Shown: piece after piece, positions 28,592-31,035 of the stretch
Layout of the letters: each line of letters begins with the position of its first letter
How positions within the stretch are numbered: position 1 is the stretch's first letter
From: a virus
Length of the DNA stretch: 31,035 nt
IMG/VR virus record: IMGVR_UViG_3300020221_000074
Coordinates: 1 to 31,035 of that record
Strand: one strand, 5' to 3'
Notes under the pieces: generated by a model
The model's input: only the letters and a program-made list of their open reading frames with translations
Told to the model about the DNA's origin: nothing
Databases searched by the model: none
Made by a program: the position numbers and the translations under genes

Positions 28592-30298
28592 TTACCTCTT
28601 TTTCCTTCGCCCAATTCCAGCCCAGGGGGATTTCTGCACAGCAGGTTTCTCCCAGATGTTTCTGACAGTCTCACTGTCTGCGCTGGTTACGATCTGCGTC
28701 CATACCTCCGGCATGTCGAAGATCGCCATCAACAGACTGTCGGCCACGTCCCATTCACTGGCGGTATCGCTGAAATTAGGATAGCCGCTCAAATAGCTTC
28801 TCAATCTATTCAAGTACGGGGTATCTGCATTCGAGACCATGATCAGCCCGTTCCTGAACAGGGGTTCAAGGAAATTATACCCCCGAAACTTTTTACCTCG
28901 CTCCGGGCTTTTGGGAAGTTCCCCGACCCGATGGGTACTGAACCTGACGCCGGCATTCCTGCTCACCATCGAGGCAAATAATACGCCTGCCCCATCTATC
29001 TCGATGCTGGCGCGCTCGAAATTGGGATACATTCTCTGGGTATTGACAATATGCCTTTCGCCGTCATCCGCACTACATTTCTCGACGATGCCGTCGTAAA
29101 CCACCGCTTTGTTGAATGGCGTCTTTAGTACCATACTCAACGCAAAATGGCTGATGCCTCCCTCGCGCCCGGTTACCATCGGGTTGGTAGCTACCGGATC
29201 GACGCCGCAAACCATCGGCCAGCCCGCATCGATATCCATGTGCGGAAAGGATTGATACCGGTACGCCTGCGTACCGGCTTTCGACAAATCCAATTGTATC
29301 ATTCTTGCGAATTCGGTCGAGGATGTAACGCGCCGTTTTCGTTCCACCCATTCTCTTCCCCGTTCTTCCTCCCAGGTGTATTCGATTACTCCATCATGCT
29401 CGACATACCCCGGTGTGAATACATGCACAAACTCACCCGTTTTCTTGCAATAATCGATGACATCGTTCTCCGTCCAGGGCGTGCCGATCACAATCGTGGT
29501 GGTCTGCTGTGTAATCGCAAAGAAGATGGTTCCCTGCAATATCGTCAGTGTTGCCTTCAGTTCACGCTCACTGGAAGAATTCGTCTCGTTGACGATATCG
29601 TCTATGACCATCAAGCCTGTCGGGTGTTTGCCAATGATACTGTCAGACCCATATCCTACACCCAGCAGTGTCGGCGCTTTACGCTCCGCAATCTGTCTCT
29701 GCCAGTTATCCGCCGTAATATCCGTACGTTTTACAAAATAACCCTTATCTCCCCACCCACTTTCTTTGTCGGGTTCGACATAAGGAAAACAATACTTCCA
29801 CCCAGGACTTCTTTCGATGATTTCCGCTATCTTTGCCGAGTTGTCCTTCGCAATACCGTCACCCACTTGAATCAACAAATTCTCTTTTTCCGGAAACAGC
29901 CCAATGTTCCAGGCTGTGAATCCAATCGTAATAATGGTGGTTTTGGCACTTTCGCGGAACGCCTCTATGACCGTGCCTGTTTTGTTCAGCCGCTTCTGGT
30001 CTATGATCGCATTGAACCACGCACGGCTGTGGGCAGGCAGTTCCTTGCCAGTCCAACACCAGAAGAAGTGCCTGAACCCGCTCCAGCTGTGCCGTCTTGC
30101 CAGCTCCCCGCGTTTGCGATATTCCGCCTCCAGCCCTTTGTCATCCCTGATACTCTGCGCAATTGCCTCCCACTGTTCAGGTGTCTTCGCTTCTGTAATC
30201 AGCTCCTCCAGCACCGTTGTAGATAGGGCGTATACACGCTCTGCCTCCGCTATGCTCATGTCAAGTTCTTCGGCTAGTTCTGCTAGGTTAAGTTTCAT
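28592..30298 (-). CDS. terL: Terminase large subunit
   Basis: A 568-residue packaging motor. Walker A is RESAKTT (115-121), with Ala where Gly is usual, as in a subset of phage terminases. Walker B is GLMVIDD (228-234). GTPW (272-275) is the coupling motif. The RNase H-like nuclease begins at CGVDPVATNP (Asp367), continues with SIEIDGAG and ends with DVADSLLMAI, giving the three acidic residues. The N-terminal ~60 residues contain a helix-turn-helix-like segment (AELAEELDMSIAEAERVYAL). No clear Shine-Dalgarno precedes ATG 30298. It drives genome packaging at the portal together with the small subunit. Confidence 0.9.
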   Translation of the reverse strand: MKLNLAELAEELDMSIAEAERVYALSTTVLEELITEAKTPEQWEAIAQSIRDDKGLEAEYRKRGELARRHSWSGFRHFFWCWTGKELPAHSRAWFNAIIDQKRLNKTGTVIEAFRESAKTTIITIGFTAWNIGLFPEKENLLIQVGDGIAKDNSAKIAEIIERSPGWKYCFPYVEPDKESGWGDKGYFVKRTDITADNWQRQIAERKAPTLLGVGYGSDSIIGKHPTGLMVIDDIVNETNSSSERELKATLTILQGTIFFAITQQTTTIVIGTPWTENDVIDYCKKTGEFVHVFTPGYVEHDGVIEYTWEEERGREWVERKRRVTSSTEFARMIQLDLSKAGTQAYRYQSFPHMDIDAGWPMVCGVDPVATNPMVTGREGGISHFALSMVLKTPFNKAVVYDGIVEKCSADDGERHIVNTQRMYPNFERASIEIDGAGVLFASMVSRNAGVRFSTHRVGELPKSPERGKKFRGYNFLEPLFRNGLIMVSNADTPYLNRLRSYLSGYPNFSDTASEWDVADSLLMAIFDMPEVWTQIVTSADSETVRNIWEKPAVQKSPWAGIGRRKKR

Positions 30299-30353
30299 TT
30301 TGTGAGAAGTCGAACATTTGGAATTTTGGGAAAAATTTAATCGGGGAGGCTAC

Positions 30354-30426
30354 ACAGACAAACAATAACACAACACTCAGACGTACCCCATCGAGACGAG
30401 CGAACACAACAGACAAACAATAACAC
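30354..30426 (-). repeat. 18-bp direct repeat between the terminase genes
   Basis: ACAGACAAACAATAACAC occurs at 30354-30371 and again at 30409-30426, 55 bases apart, in the 142-base gap between the small and large terminase genes. Such iterated motifs near terminase genes can be packaging (pac/cos) or terminase-binding sites. No gene is supported in the gap. Confidence 0.85.
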
Positions 30427-30440
30427 CAGCCGAAATTTGT

Positions 30441-30932
30441 CTATACATCAGCATCCGTCTCAGCATCCGCATACACTGCATCCACCACGTCGCCAACCGC
30501 CAGACGCCGCCGCAGGACAACTGCGACGATGTCCACGTCGCCCAGCCCGGGCGCTGGGACGGCGGGAGCCGGGGCGACTCTGCCGACCGCCGGCTCAGCA
30601 AGCCCGGTGTGCAGCAGCAGAAACTCCGCCGCGCGTGTCGCAGCTACGCCGGCGTCGGGCGTGGTGGAGATCGCCTGCTGCGTCTGCGCAACCTCTGCCA
30701 GCCATGCCTGCCTGCCAAACCTCCGCCGCAACTCCGCATCCTGCACGCCGTCCGCCAGCGCCGCGCGGATGAGACGCCGCTTTTTCGCGAGGCGCGCCGC
30801 GTGCATCTCGTGCGCAGTCTCGGAGGTGATAGGGGGCGCACCGCCGCCGCGGACACCCGGGAGCCAGCGCCCCCTGGCGTCGCGAGTGGGGGGCGCTGCG
30901 GTATCTGTTGTATCTGTTGTATCTGTATCCAT
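30441..30932 (-). CDS. terS: Probable terminase small subunit, GC-rich
   Basis: A 163-residue protein. TRDARGRWLPG followed by GGGAPP is like the N-terminal segment of terminase-small-like (DUF5681-type) proteins, and the helical part after it (KKRRLIRAALADG, ELRRRFGRQAWLAEVAQTQQA) fits DNA binding. Location directly before the large subunit supports the role of recognising the packaging site. The N terminus has a DTTDTTDT repeat from three 9-bp units (30901-30927). Base composition is extreme (about 73-82% GC in the 60-base stretches I counted, versus about 45-58% in two stretches elsewhere). There is no Shine-Dalgarno; a -10 box lies six bases before ATG 30932, suggesting a leaderless message. 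Confidence 0.6.
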   Translation of the reverse strand: MDTDTTDTTDTAAPPTRDARGRWLPGVRGGGAPPITSETAHEMHAARLAKKRRLIRAALADGVQDAELRRRFGRQAWLAEVAQTQQAISTTPDAGVAATRAAEFLLLHTGLAEPAVGRVAPAPAVPAPGLGDVDIVAVVLRRRLAVGDVVDAVYADAETDADV

Positions 30933-30934
30933 GG

Positions 30935-30950
30935 CTGCATTATAACACTT
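30935..30950 (-). promoter_or_regulatory. Extended -10 promoter for the late operon, probably leaderless
   Basis: TGTTATAAT, an extended -10 element (TATAAT at 30944-30939 on the minus strand), lies only six bases before the small-terminase ATG. Transcription would begin at or next to the A of the start codon. No -35 match is found at 16-18 bases. If this is the late promoter, it may need a phage or host activator. Confidence 0.5.
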
Positions 30951-30981
30951 TTAATCGTTGAAAATTGGTGTCTCAAAAACC

Positions 30982-31010
30982 TTGACAATCAAGTGGCTTG
31001 ATAGTAAGAT
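30982..31010 (+). promoter_or_regulatory. Consensus rightward promoter with palindromic operator
   Basis: TTGACA (30982-30987), a 17-base spacer and TAAGAT (31005-31010) form a strong sigma70-type promoter. The spacer holds ATCAAG-TGG-CTTGAT (30988-31002), a perfect 6-base inverted repeat placed where a repressor would block RNA polymerase. It is divergent from the late operon and would drive genes beyond the right edge of the window. Confidence 0.6.
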
Positions 31011-31035
31011 AGGGATAGTTGAGTACGTGGTACAC

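Noticed and set aside
29147-30226. 359-codon frame on the plus strand
   Set aside because: Antisense to the terminase large subunit, whose motifs are clear; a shadow.
1-31035. tRNA or rRNA genes
   Set aside because: No cloverleaf-like segment or T-loop consensus was found on either strand by eye.

Overview
The window is most of the late (virion) half of a tailed bacteriophage, with a short integron-like stretch at its left end. Phage identity rests on a recognisable ordered set on the minus strand: small terminase, large terminase, portal, LysM protein, giant virion protein, scaffold, major capsid protein, decoration protein, tail proteins and GH25 endolysin. I see no tail sheath and no tape-measure protein in the usual place after the capsid. 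A very large protein sits between portal and scaffold, and a ~785-residue protein follows the capsid module. That layout points to a short-tailed (podovirus-like) virion with ejected internal proteins. The host cannot be named from the sequence. Consensus sigma70-like promoters, Shine-Dalgarno sites and the GH25 lysozyme indicate a peptidoglycan-bearing bacterium, probably environmental.

Layout. (1) 1-1968, plus strand: two methyltransferase genes, each followed by an attC-like recombination site, with a third such site at the very left edge (3-127, 621-754, 1845-1968). This is the arrangement of integron gene cassettes. A second reading frame inside the cytosine methyltransferase gene may itself be coding. 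(2) 1998-3050, plus strand: four tightly coupled small genes of unknown function. (3) 3046-3226: an imperfect terminal-inverted-repeat element. (4) 3250-6092, plus strand: a four-span membrane protein, a small unknown, a lipoprotein with an SH3-like body, a 16-codon mini-ORF, two small holin-like membrane proteins and a calcineurin-type phosphoesterase. (5) 6105-30932, minus strand: the late operon, convergent with the plus-strand genes at about 6100. (6) 30933-31035: a divergent control region with a leftward extended -10 promoter abutting the small-terminase start codon and a rightward consensus promoter with a palindromic operator in its spacer.

How the genes work together. Terminase packages DNA through the portal into a capsid built by the scaffold and an N4-gp56-like capsid protein. 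A promoter just before the scaffold gene probably boosts scaffold and capsid expression, and a GC-rich hairpin after the decoration gene probably damps the genes downstream. The LysM and giant proteins are likely packaged and ejected. The 296- and 785-residue proteins are probably the adaptor and tail hub/tube, and the 240-residue protein is a tail-fibre or receptor-contact protein with two near-identical 47-residue repeats. Two tandem glycosyltransferase-like proteins and a DUF559-like nuclease are accessory genes in the capsid-tail module. A tnpB gene has inserted directly upstream of the endolysin.

The points I rate highest are the attC-like sites flanking methyltransferase cassettes in a phage genome, the paired GT42/DUF115-like glycosyltransferases, the 1814-residue virion protein, the very GC-rich small-terminase gene, and the possible overlapping gene in the cytosine methyltransferase. 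No gene-free stretch longer than 300 bases exists. I found no tRNA, rRNA or CRISPR array.
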